Source: Lyngbya sp. HA4199-MV5 (GTDB taxonomy: Bacteria > Cyanobacteriota > Cyanobacteriia > Leptolyngbyales > Leptolyngbyaceae). From it: a stretch of DNA of 35,551 nucleotides. Within the stretch, counting starts at the first letter, position 1, and every line of letters starts with the position of its first letter. Of the stretch, positions 22,956 through 33,400 are shown piece after piece. The translations under genes were made by a program, and so were the position numbers. The notes beneath the pieces are model-generated. The model did no database searches. It was not told the DNA's origin and saw nothing but the letters and a program-made list of their open reading frames with translations. The DNA lies in the NCBI GenBank assembly GCA_019359375.1, contig JAHHHL010000058.1:1-35551 (forward strand). Reading direction: 5' to 3'.

Positions 22956-23774
22956 TCAAGCTTCAGACGCTTCAGTTGCGGCGATCGACTCCAGCTTCGT
23001 ACCACACTGTTTACAAAATTGAGCATCAGCATCGTGGAGCGACAGTTTGCAGCTTACGCACGTTGTTTGCACCTGATTGGTCGTTTTTACCAACCGTTTC
23101 ACCAAATCGCCCAACTGCCAGGGAATTAGCGCAATGCCCGTCAAAATCATCAGCACGGTGAGAAAGCGACCGATCTCTGAAACAGGCGTGATATCCCCGA
23201 ATCCAACCGTGGTCATGGTTGCTACCGAAAAGTAAACGGCATCCAGAAACGTTCCAAATGCTTGCGGATTCGTCGGGTGTTCGACCTGATAGATCAAGCC
23301 AGAGTACACAAAAATGATGATGAAGAGCGTAAGTAGAATACGGGTAAAGATCGCGCTATCTTCAGTCGTCACATAACCAAAAATGGTTTTTCCTTCCATA
23401 AAGCGAATCAGCCGCAGAATTCTAAACCAGCGAAATACTCGGAGAAAGCTGATATTAAAAAGGTCAATATTGAAAATGCCAATAAAGAACGGCAGGATAA
23501 CGAGCAAATCAACCAGCGAAAACAGGCTAAAGAAAAAGCGTGCTTTATGCTCAGCACACCAGAACCGCAGCCCATATTCGATCGCAAAAATGACGAGAAT
23601 CCCCTGGTCGATCGCCTCTAATATGAGCCAGAGCGTGTTAGAAAGCGGATAGGTTTGCGCCACAAAAATCGCGGATGAGAGCAACACCAGCCCTGTAATG
23701 CTCAAATTAATGGCTCTACCGATCGGCGTTTCAATGTCTTCTAAATAAAAGCGAATGGTTTGTCGTAGCTGCAT
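22956..23774 (-). CDS. Voltage-gated-type potassium channel with C-terminal zinc ribbon
   Basis: 272 residues from the ATG at 23774 (MQLRQTIRFYLEDIETPIGR); the frame to 23822 adds 16 residues of poor quality. Seen: an Ion_trans domain (PF00520) with about six helices, FLRVFRWFRILRLIRFME (arginine-spaced S4 voltage sensor), and the pore motif VATMTTVGFGDITPVSEIGR with the potassium selectivity filter TVGFGD. After a TTNQVQTT linker, the C-terminus carries two CxxC pairs, CVSC and CKQC, about 11 residues apart, giving a zinc-ribbon-like module (cysteines near 239, 242, 254 and 257). It probably conducts potassium across the inner membrane. The ribbon is not part of the standard family layout. 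Confidence 0.87.
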   Translation of the reverse strand: MQLRQTIRFYLEDIETPIGRAINLSITGLVLLSSAIFVAQTYPLSNTLWLILEAIDQGILVIFAIEYGLRFWCAEHKARFFFSLFSLVDLLVILPFFIGIFNIDLFNISFLRVFRWFRILRLIRFMEGKTIFGYVTTEDSAIFTRILLTLFIIIFVYSGLIYQVEHPTNPQAFGTFLDAVYFSVATMTTVGFGDITPVSEIGRFLTVLMILTGIALIPWQLGDLVKRLVKTTNQVQTTCVSCKLSLHDADAQFCKQCGTKLESIAATEASEA

Positions 23775-24057
23775 GAAACCTGGGCTGATAAGATGAGAGT
23801 ACAAAGCAAAAGTACAAAGCAAGTGTGCAGACGGTGTAGCAATCCTCAGTTATTCATAAATTAGATACATGGGTTTTAGCGGTCAGCGATCAGCCGTCAG
23901 CCGTCAGCTTTTTAGCCTTTAGCCTTCATCCTTAATATTCTTCATCCCACCGCAAAGCGGAAGCAAGCTACATCCCTCCCCCTTCTGCCTCCTGCCTTCT
24001 GCCTCCTTCTAACAACCAACAACTCCCTTGACTCCCCTCTCCCCTCTCCCCATTTTT
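23775..24057. repeat. Low-complexity gap before sipA
   Basis: It holds short direct repeats (CAGCCGT and TTTAGCC around 23890-23925), CTGCCTC/CTTCTGCC runs (23985-24010), an AACAACCAACAACT run and CCCCTCTCCCC, all STRR-like. The last C-rich run stops 5 bp before the start codon of sipA. I see no gene here. Confidence 0.6.
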
Positions 24058-24282
24058 ATGCCAAAACCGCTTGCTGTCGGCGATCGTATTCGTCTTATTG
24101 CGCTTCCTGCTTTTGTGAAGACGGCTGATCCCATGCCTGCGCTACGCTCTCCTAATGTGCTTACTCTAGAAGCAGAGGGCACCGTCATCAATCAACGACC
24201 CGGTGGGTACTGGAGCGTTCATTTTGCGAATGGCACCTTTTTATTAGAGCCGCAATATCTTGAAGCGATCGAGGCTGGTTAG
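24058..24282 (+). CDS. sipA: SipA-like NblS-interacting regulatory protein (DUF3148)
   Basis: 74 residues from the ATG at 24058, giving the usual SipA length; the frame further upstream runs through repeat DNA. The whole protein fits the family: PLAVGDRIRLIALPAFVKTA, DPMPALRSPNVLTLEAEGTV and RPGGYWSVHFANGTFLLEP. SipA is an SH3-like small protein that binds the histidine kinase NblS (Hik33) in cyanobacteria and stimulates its activity, linking it to high-light and nutrient stress responses (established for Synechococcus). No kinase gene is in the window, as is usual for sipA. No ordinary Shine-Dalgarno is visible: TTTTT lies directly before the ATG, and before that the STRR-like C-rich run. 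Confidence 0.88.
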   Translation: MPKPLAVGDRIRLIALPAFVKTADPMPALRSPNVLTLEAEGTVINQRPGGYWSVHFANGTFLLEPQYLEAIEAG

Positions 24283-24463
24283 CGATCGCACGCAAGATCT
24301 CGTTCTGTGAAAACCGAACGGTGGAAAAAAGTTACTTCAAATTAATCCGTATTTCCACTTAAAACGCTCGTCTAAAAAGACAATTTTCATGAAACAAAGG
24401 CAGATTCGTTAGTACAAAAACAGATTCGGGCAACATAGCAATGCCATTGCTTGGTTAGTCGCT

Positions 24464-27400
24464 ATGCCTGATATCGCTGGGAATTCACTGGGAACAGCCA
24501 CATCGCTGAGCCTTACGTCCAATGTTCAATCCCTCCCGGACATTGTGACCGCCACTGCAAACGATTACTACCGCTTTACCCTGAGTCATCGGAGCAGCTT
24601 TAACCTTTCCCTCAATAGCTTAAGTGCTGATGCAAACATTGCTCTCTTAAGCAGCACAGGCAGCGTTCTCAGTATCAATAGCGTCTTACAAGTATCCAGT
24701 AATACGGGCAATCTGGCTGAGACCATCAATACCCCTCTCGATGCAGGGACATATTACATTCGAGTGGCTCCTGCTGCCTCGGCAACCACCGCTGACTATC
24801 GTTTAAATGTCTCGGCAAAGAGCGACCTCAAAACAGATATTCTCTGGCGGAATTATGCGACTGGCGAGAATGTTACCTGGCAAATATCTGGGACATCGCT
24901 GGAAGCGTTCGCGTCGCTAGAAAAGTCTGCAGACTTGAATTGGGCGATGCAGGGGTCGGGCGACTTCAACCAGGATGGTCAGGCTGATCTTGTCTGGCGC
25001 AACTATAAAACGGGCGAAAATGGCATCTGGTTGATGAATGGCACCGTTAGAACTGGCGCAGTCTTTTTAGAGTCAGTCGGCGATCTCAATTGGCAGATTC
25101 AAGGCGTAGGTGACTTTAACCAGGATGGTCAGGCTGATCTTGTCTGGCGCAACTATAAAACAGGTGAAAATGCTGCCTGGTTGATGAATAAAACCGTCAG
25201 AACTGGCGCAGCCTCTTTCCTAACGATCGGCGACCCAAACTGGCACATTCAGGGAGTCGGAGACTTTAACGGTGATAGCAAAGCTGATCTGGTGTGGCGT
25301 AATTACAGCACGGGTCAGAATGCCATCTGGTTAATGAATGGGACGACGCTCAGCACGGGCATTTTTATCAACCCGGTGGGTGGCAATTGGATTATTTCTG
25401 GAGTCGGTGATTTTAACAATGATGGCAAGTCCGATCTGTTGTGGCGCAACTATAGCAGCGGGGAGAATGCGATTTGGCTGCTGAACGGCACGTCCGTTAG
25501 TTCTACGTTCTTCATTTATCAAGTTGGTGACTTGAACTGGCGATCGATCGCTCCGTTGATACGTGCCGTTGAACCTTCTCCCATTAGCGTGGCTGGAACT
25601 ACACTGTCGAACGCGTTCAACATCGGCAGTAATCTTACTGGCAGCGGCACGTATCGCAACTCGGTTGGCAGCCTCAATAACGACTACTATCAGTTCAATT
25701 TAGGTACACCCAGTGCGGTCAATTTAACCCTGACCAATTTAACAGCGAATTTAGACGTGCAGCTCGTGAACAGCAGCAATCAAGTTCTGCAACGTTCGAC
25801 GCTGAGCGGCACCAGTGCAGAGACAATGACGAGCACGCTAGCGGCTGGCACCTACTACGTGCGTGTGTACGCCGCCAATGGGGATACCAGTGCCTATGCG
25901 CTTAATCTGCTGATCAACAATTTGCCTGTCGTTGTGACGAATGCTGGATTGACGCTCGATGAAGGAAGCACAACCACCATCAGCAGCACGTTACTCCAGG
26001 TGACCGACAACGATCACCCCACTACGCAGCTCACCTATACGCTGGGTAGCGTGCCGGGGCAAGGAGCATTGTCGTTGAATGGAGCTGCGATCGGGGTGGG
26101 CGCAATCTTCACGCAAACCGATATTAATGCCAACAAGCTGAGCTATCACCATGACGGTAGCGAAACGCTTTCGGATAGCTTTAGCTTCACCGTGACCGAC
26201 CCGGCGGGTGGCACGACGAGTAACACCTTCAACATCATCGTGAACCCGGTAAATGATGCCCCGGTGCTGACGGTTCCCGACGGACAAATTGTTGATCAAA
26301 ATGCAAACTCGTTGATTGCAGGCGTTGTGATTGCCGATCCAGATGTGGGTGTAGGGTCTGAGACGATCACCATCTCAGCCGCCAATGGCGTTGTGTCGCT
26401 TGGTTTAACAGCAGGCTTAACCTTTGCACAGGGTAACGGTAGCCCTGCCACCTCCATCACAGTGAGCGGCACACTGAGCGCCCTTAACACCGCCCTTACC
26501 AGCCTCATTTACCGCAGCAATGCTTCTTTCCAGGGCATAGATACCATTAGCGTTTCTGTGAATGACCAGGGCAATACGGGTAAAGGGGGTGCGCTGACCG
26601 ACAGCAAGACGATCGCGGTCACAGTCAAGCCAGTGAACAAGGCACCTACAATTACTGTGCCAGCAGCCCAGACGGTCAACGAAGATACGAGCCTCTCCCT
26701 GACGGGTATCAGTATTGGAGATGTAGATGCGAATGGCGGCAACGAGACGGTGAGCCTCTCAGCCATTAATGGTGTGCTGTCTCTGAGTACCACCGCCGGA
26801 CTCACGTTTTTGACGGGCACAGGCTCCAAAGACCGCAATATCACTGTTTCGGGTACTCTGGCGTTGATCAATGCGGCGCTACAAAGCCTGACATACCAGG
26901 CTAATAAAGATTTCAACGGGTCTGATGTTATCACCGTCAACGTGAATGACAACGGCAATATAGGCAACGGCGTAGCGCTCTCTGATACAAAGAGCCTGTC
27001 GATCACCGTTACGCCCGTCAACGATGCGCCCATCTTGATGGTGCCAACCGCTCAGACCGTCAACGAGAATACAGCCCTCTATGTGACGGGCGTTAGCGTG
27101 AGTGACGTGGATGCTAGCAGCGGCGCGATCGCGGTCAGCCTCGCGGCTACGAACGGGAAGCTGTCTCTTGGCTCCACCACGGGACTGTCATTTACCAGCG
27201 GCAATGGCACCACTCCCAGCACAACCCTCATCTTTAGCGGGACGTTAGCCGCCGTCAACAGTGCCTTGAGTACGCTGATCTATCGAGGCAACGCCAACTT
27301 CAGCGGCACCGATTCCATTAGCCTGAATGTGAATGACAACGGCAATACAGGTTTTGGCATTCCGCTGAGCGATAGCAAGACGATCGCGCTGACCGTGCTG

Positions 27401-30400
27401 GGAGTCAATCAGGCTCCTGTGATTCAAGTTCCCTTAGCTCCCTCAACGACAGCTAATACCAACTTGACCATTACAGGTGTCAGCATTAGCGATCCAGATG
27501 CCGCAGGTGGTACCGAAACGGTCACGATCGCCGCTGCCAATGGGGTGCTCTCCCTACCATCTAACACTGGACTCACCTTCACTCAAGGGACAGGCAATCA
27601 AAATAATCGCGTGACGTTCCAGGGCACACTGGCAGCGATTAATACGGCGATCGGCAACCTCGTTTACCGCAGCTATCCCGGCTTTACAGGCTTTGACACC
27701 ATCAGCATCAGCGTGAACGATGGCGGCAATACAGGCATCGGCACCGCCTTGTCTGACACTAAAACGCTTTTTGTGAACGTGGGTGGAGCCGTCAATACTG
27801 CGCCAACAGCTAACCCTGACAGCTACAGCACAACTCGCAACACGGCGCTTACGATCGTTGGGCAAGGGGTTCTGGTCAACGATATCGATCCTGAAAACAA
27901 TGCCCTCACTGCCAACCTACTCACCACACCGACTCAAGGCAGTATCGTCTTCAACAGCAATGGCACCTTCACCTACACGCCAAATGCCAACTACGTCGGG
28001 AACGATAGCTTCACGTACCGGGCTAGTGACGGTATTGGTAATTCCAACTCAACAACTGTAAGTCTCAATGTGACGGCACCCGCCAACCAAGCACCCACGG
28101 CGACGGCGGATAGCTTCACCCTGAGCCAGAACAGCACCTTCACCACCGGGAACGTGTTGTCCAACGACAGCGACCCTGACAACAACGTGCCCCTCACCGC
28201 GACGCTGGTTGCCGGATCTACCCAGGGCAGCGTCAATCTCAACGCCAACGGCACGTTCACCTACATCCCCACCGCCAACTTTAGTGGCACCGACTCCTTC
28301 ACCTATGCGGCGAAAGATGCTTTGGGAGCCGCTTCGACGACGGCGACTGTGAATTTGTCAGTTACAGCCCCGACGAATCAAGCACCCACGGCGACGGCGG
28401 ATAGCTTCACCCTGAGCCAGAACAGCACCTTCACTACTGGAAACGTGCTGAGCAACGATAGCGACCCAGACAACAATGTACCGCTCACCGCTACGTTGGT
28501 TGCTGGCACCACGCAGGGTAGCGTCAACCTCAACCCCAACGGCACCTTTACCTACATCCCCACCGCCAACTTCAGCGGCACAGACTCCTTCACCTACGTC
28601 GCCAAGGATGCGCTGGGTGCGACTTCCACCACGGCTACGGTCAACTTGAGTGTAACAGCTCCCACCAACCAGGCACCAACGGCTGCTGCTGATAGCTTCA
28701 CCCTGAGCCAGAACAGCACCTTCACCATCGGGAACGTGTTGAGCAACGACAGCGACCCCGATAATAACGTGCCCCTCACTGCCACGTTAATCGCTGGTAC
28801 CACGCAGGGCACCCTCAACCTCAACACCAATGGTACGTTCACCTACATCCCCACCGCCAACTTCAGCGGCACCGACTACTTCACCTATGTGGCGAAAGAT
28901 GCCCTCGGTGCGACTTCCACCACGGCAACGGTCAGCCTGAGCGTCACCGCTCCCACCAACCAGGCACCCACGGCTGCTGCCGACAGCTTCACCCTGAGCC
29001 AGAACAGCACCTTCACCACCGGGAACGTGTTGTCCAACGACAGTGACCCTGACAACAACGTGCCCCTCACTGCCACGTTAATCGCTGGCACGACACAGGG
29101 TAGCGTCAACCTCAACCCCAACGGCACCTTTACCTACATCCCCACCGTCAACTTCAGTGGGACAGATAGCTTCACCTATGTCGCCAAGGATGCCCTTGGT
29201 GCGACTTCTACCACGGCTACGGTTAGTCTCTCAGTTACAGCCCCGACGAATCAAGCACCAACTGCGACGGCGGATAGCTTCACCCTGAGCCAGAACAGCA
29301 CCTTCACTACTGGAAACGTGTTGTCCAACGACAGCGACCCCGATAATAACGTGCCGCTCACTGCCACATTGGTGGCTGGCACCACACAAGGTAGCGTCAA
29401 CCTTAACACCAACGGCACGTTCACCTACATCCCCACCACCAACTTCAGTGGGACAGATAGCTTCACCTACGTCGCCAAGGATGCCCTTGGTGCGACTTCT
29501 ACCACGGCTACGGTTAGTCTCTCAGTTACAGCCCCGACGAATCAAGCACCAACTGCGACGGCTGATAGCTTCATCCTGAGCCAGAACAGTACCTTCACCA
29601 CTGGAAACGTGTTGTCCAACGACAGCGACCCCGACAACAATGTGCCGCTCACCGCTACGTTGGTGGCTGGCACCACGCAGGGTAGCGTCAACCTCAACCC
29701 GAACGGCACGTTCACCTACATCCCCACCGCCAACTTTAGTGGCACCGACTCCTTCACCTACGTCGCGAAAGATGCCCTCGGTGCGACTTCCACCACGGCT
29801 ACGGTTAGCTTGAGTGTGACGGCACCGACGAATCAAGCACCCACGGCGGCGGCTGATAGCTTCATCCTGAGTCAGAACAGCGCCTTCACCACTGGAAACG
29901 TGTTGTCCAACGACAGCGACCCCGACAATAACGTACCGCTCACCGCTACGTTGGTGGCTGGCACCACGCAGGGTAGCGTCAATCTCAACCCCAACGGCAC
30001 TTTTACCTACATCCCCACCGCTAACTTCAGCGGCACGGACAGTTTCACCTATGTCGCTCAGGATGCTTTAGGAGCCACTTCGACCAGTGCCACCGTTAGC
30101 TTGAGTGTGACAGCTCCCACCAATCAAGCCCCAACAGCGGCGGCTGATAGCTTCACCCTGAGCCAGAACAGCACCTTTACCACTGGAAACGTGCTGAGCA
30201 ACGACAGCGACCCTGACAACAACATTCCCTTGACCGCGACGCTGGTTGCCGGATCTACCCAGGGCAGCGTCAATCTCAACACCGATGGCACTTTCACCTA
30301 CATCCCCACCACTAACTTCAGCGGTACAGATAGCTTCACCTATGTCGCCAAGGATGCGCTGGGAGCGGCTTCCACTACGGCTACGGTCAACTTGAGTGTG

Positions 30401-33400
30401 ACAGCTCTCACTAATCAAGCACCCACGGCGGCGGCTGATAGCTTTACCCTCAGCCAGAACAGTACCTTCACCACTGGAAACGTGTTGTCCAACGACAGCG
30501 ACCCTGACAACAATGTGCCTTTAACGGCGACGCTCGTGACTGGCACCACGCAGGGGAGCGTCAACCTCAACACCAACGGCACCTTTACCTACATCCCCAC
30601 CGCCAACTTCAGTGGGACCGATAGCTTCACCTATGTCGCCAAGGATGCTTTAGGAGCGGCTTCCACTACGGCTACGGTTAACCTGAGCGTCACTGCTCCC
30701 ACCAACCAGTCACCCACCGCAACGGCAGATAGCTTCACCCTGAGCCAGAACAGCACCTTCACCACCGGGAACGTGTTGAGCAACGACAGCGACCCCGATA
30801 ATAACGTGCCCCTCACTGCCACATTGGTGGCTGGCACCACACAAGGTAGCGTCAACCTTAACACCAACGGCACCTTTACCTACATCCCCACCGCCAACTT
30901 CAGTGGGACAGATAGTTTCACCTATGTCGCCAAGGATGCGCTGGGTGCTGCTTCAACAACAGCAACTGTGAATTTGTCGGTTACAGCGCCGACCAATCAA
31001 GCACCCACGGTGGCGGCTGATAGCTTCACCCTGAGCCAGAACAGCACCTTTACCACTGGAAACGTGCTGTCCAATGACAGTGACCCCGACAACAATGTGC
31101 CTTTAACGGCGACGCTCGTGACTGGCACCACGCAGGGGAGCGTCAACCTCAACACCAACGGCACCTTTACCTACATCCCCACCGCCAACTTCAGTGGGAC
31201 AGATAGTTTCACCTATGTCGCCAAGGATGCGCTGGGTGCTGCTTCAACAACAGCAACTGTGAATTTGTCGGTTACAGCGCCGACCAATCAAGCACCCACG
31301 GTGGCGGCTGATAGCTTCACCCTGAGCCAGAACAGCACCTTTACCACTGGAAACGTGCTGTCCAATGACAGCGACCCCGATAATAACGTGCCGCTCACTG
31401 CCACATTGGTTGCTGGCACCACGCAGGGCAGCGTCAATCTCAACACTAACGGCACCTTTACCTACATCCCCACCGCCAACTTCAGCGGCACGGACTCCTT
31501 CACCTATGTGGCGAAGGATGCGCTGGGAGCGACTTCTGCTACGGCTACGGTTAATCTGAGCGTCACAGCCCCCACAAACCAGGCACCCACAGCGACAGCC
31601 GATCGCTTCAGGGCTGTTACGGATACACCGTTGACGGTTTCTGCTGCCACTGGAGTGTTGAAAAACGATACCGATGCCGAAAGCTCGACGCTAACGGCTC
31701 TTTTGGTAAGCAATTCTAGTAACGGTAGTGTCGCCCTCAATGCGGATGGATCGTTTGTTTACACACCAACAACAGGCTTTACTGGCAGTGACACGTTTGT
31801 CTACAAGGCAAATGATGGAGCCTTAGATTCCAGCCCTGCGACTGTAACGCTGACCGTCTTTGGTAATACGGCACCAACTGCCAACACCGATACCTATGTT
31901 GTGTCGGCTGGAGTGCCACTGACCGTTGTTCCGTTCTCTGGCGTGCTTCAAAATGATAGTGACACCGAAGGAGACCCATTAACAGCTAGCCTAGTTACCC
32001 CAAGCAGTGGTAGCCTCACGTTCAATGGCGACGGATCTTTTGTCTACACACCGAACGCTGGGGTGACAAATGGGACGGACACGTTTGTCTATCGGGTGAG
32101 CGACGGTTTCTCGACTTCTTCTTCAACAACTGTCACGTTGAACATTGGTACCAATGCAGCGCCGATCGCCCAGGATGATACTTACAGCGCGTTTGCTGGT
32201 GGCACGTTAACCGTCAGTCAGTTTTCTGGCGTACTCAGCAACGACACCGATGCCCAGCCACTAATAGCAAGCGTGGTCAGCAATGCGGGTCAGGGAACGG
32301 TTTCTTTGAACAGCGACGGCTCGTTTACCTATGTTCCCAACGCCTCGTTTACGGGTGGCACTGATACTTTCGTTTACCAGGCAAGTGATGGTACTCTAGC
32401 GACCTCTGCCACCGTGACGCTAAATGTGTCCGCTGCCACTGCCCCGACGGCTCAAGATGACGTTTATCAAGTCGTGGCAGGCACAACGCTTAGCGTGGGT
32501 CAAACATCGAGCCTTCTCAGCAACGATAGTGACACCAATGGCGCGACGTTAACCGCTCAACTCGTGAGCAATCCCAGCCAGGGCACCCTTCTCCTGAATA
32601 CAGATGGCACCTTTGCGTATACGCCTAATGCCAGCGTGACCACTGCAACCGACACGTTCGTCTATCGAGCAAACAATGGCGCGGTCAACTCAAATCCTGC
32701 CACCGTTACCCTCAGTATCGTCAGCAACGCGCTTCCTGTTGTGGCGAACGATAGCTATTCAGTCACTGCTAACAACGCGCTAACCATCAACACGCCAGGA
32801 GTGCTCGCAAACGACACGGACAGTGATGCGGGTCAAACGGTAAGAGCCTTGTTGGCAAACCAGCCGACGCATGGCAGCCTGCTCTTGCGTGCGAATGGCT
32901 CCTTTGTCTATACGCCTGATGCAGGGTATATCGGTGCCGATTCTTTCACCTACCGAGCCAACGACGGGCTACAGGATTCGGCTAACGTGGGCACCGTCTC
33001 GCTCTCGATCGTGTCCAACGCAGCTCCCGTCACCAACACCGATACCTACAGCGTCAACAAAAATAATGTGCTGGTTAAAAACGCGGCTAGCGGGGTGTTG
33101 CAAAACGACACGGATAGCACGCCCCTTACCGCCAGCCTCGTCAATGCCCCGACCAAAGGTACTCTTGCTCTCAATAGCGACGGTTCGTTCACCTACACAC
33201 CCAATGCAGGGGTCACGAACACGACTGATACGTTTGTCTATGCAGCCAGCGATGGCACCCTCAGCACAAACGCAACGGTGACCGTGACCATCAAAGACAC
33301 GAGTTCCCCTCCCACGGCGGTCAATGACACAGGCTATACCGTGAATGCCAATGGTACGTTGACGATCGCAGCGGGGTCTGGCGTACTCACCAACGACACC

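Noticed and set aside
26509-27033. Long open frame (174 codons) on the minus strand within the giant gene, and many similar ones at 28594-30873
   Set aside because: They mirror the repeated Ig-like units, recur with the same period as the repeat and have no family features; they arise from the codon bias of the plus-strand gene.
28085-31576. Regularly spaced repeats suggesting a CRISPR array
   Set aside because: The 291-bp units are in-frame coding repeats without unique spacers, and no cas genes are near.
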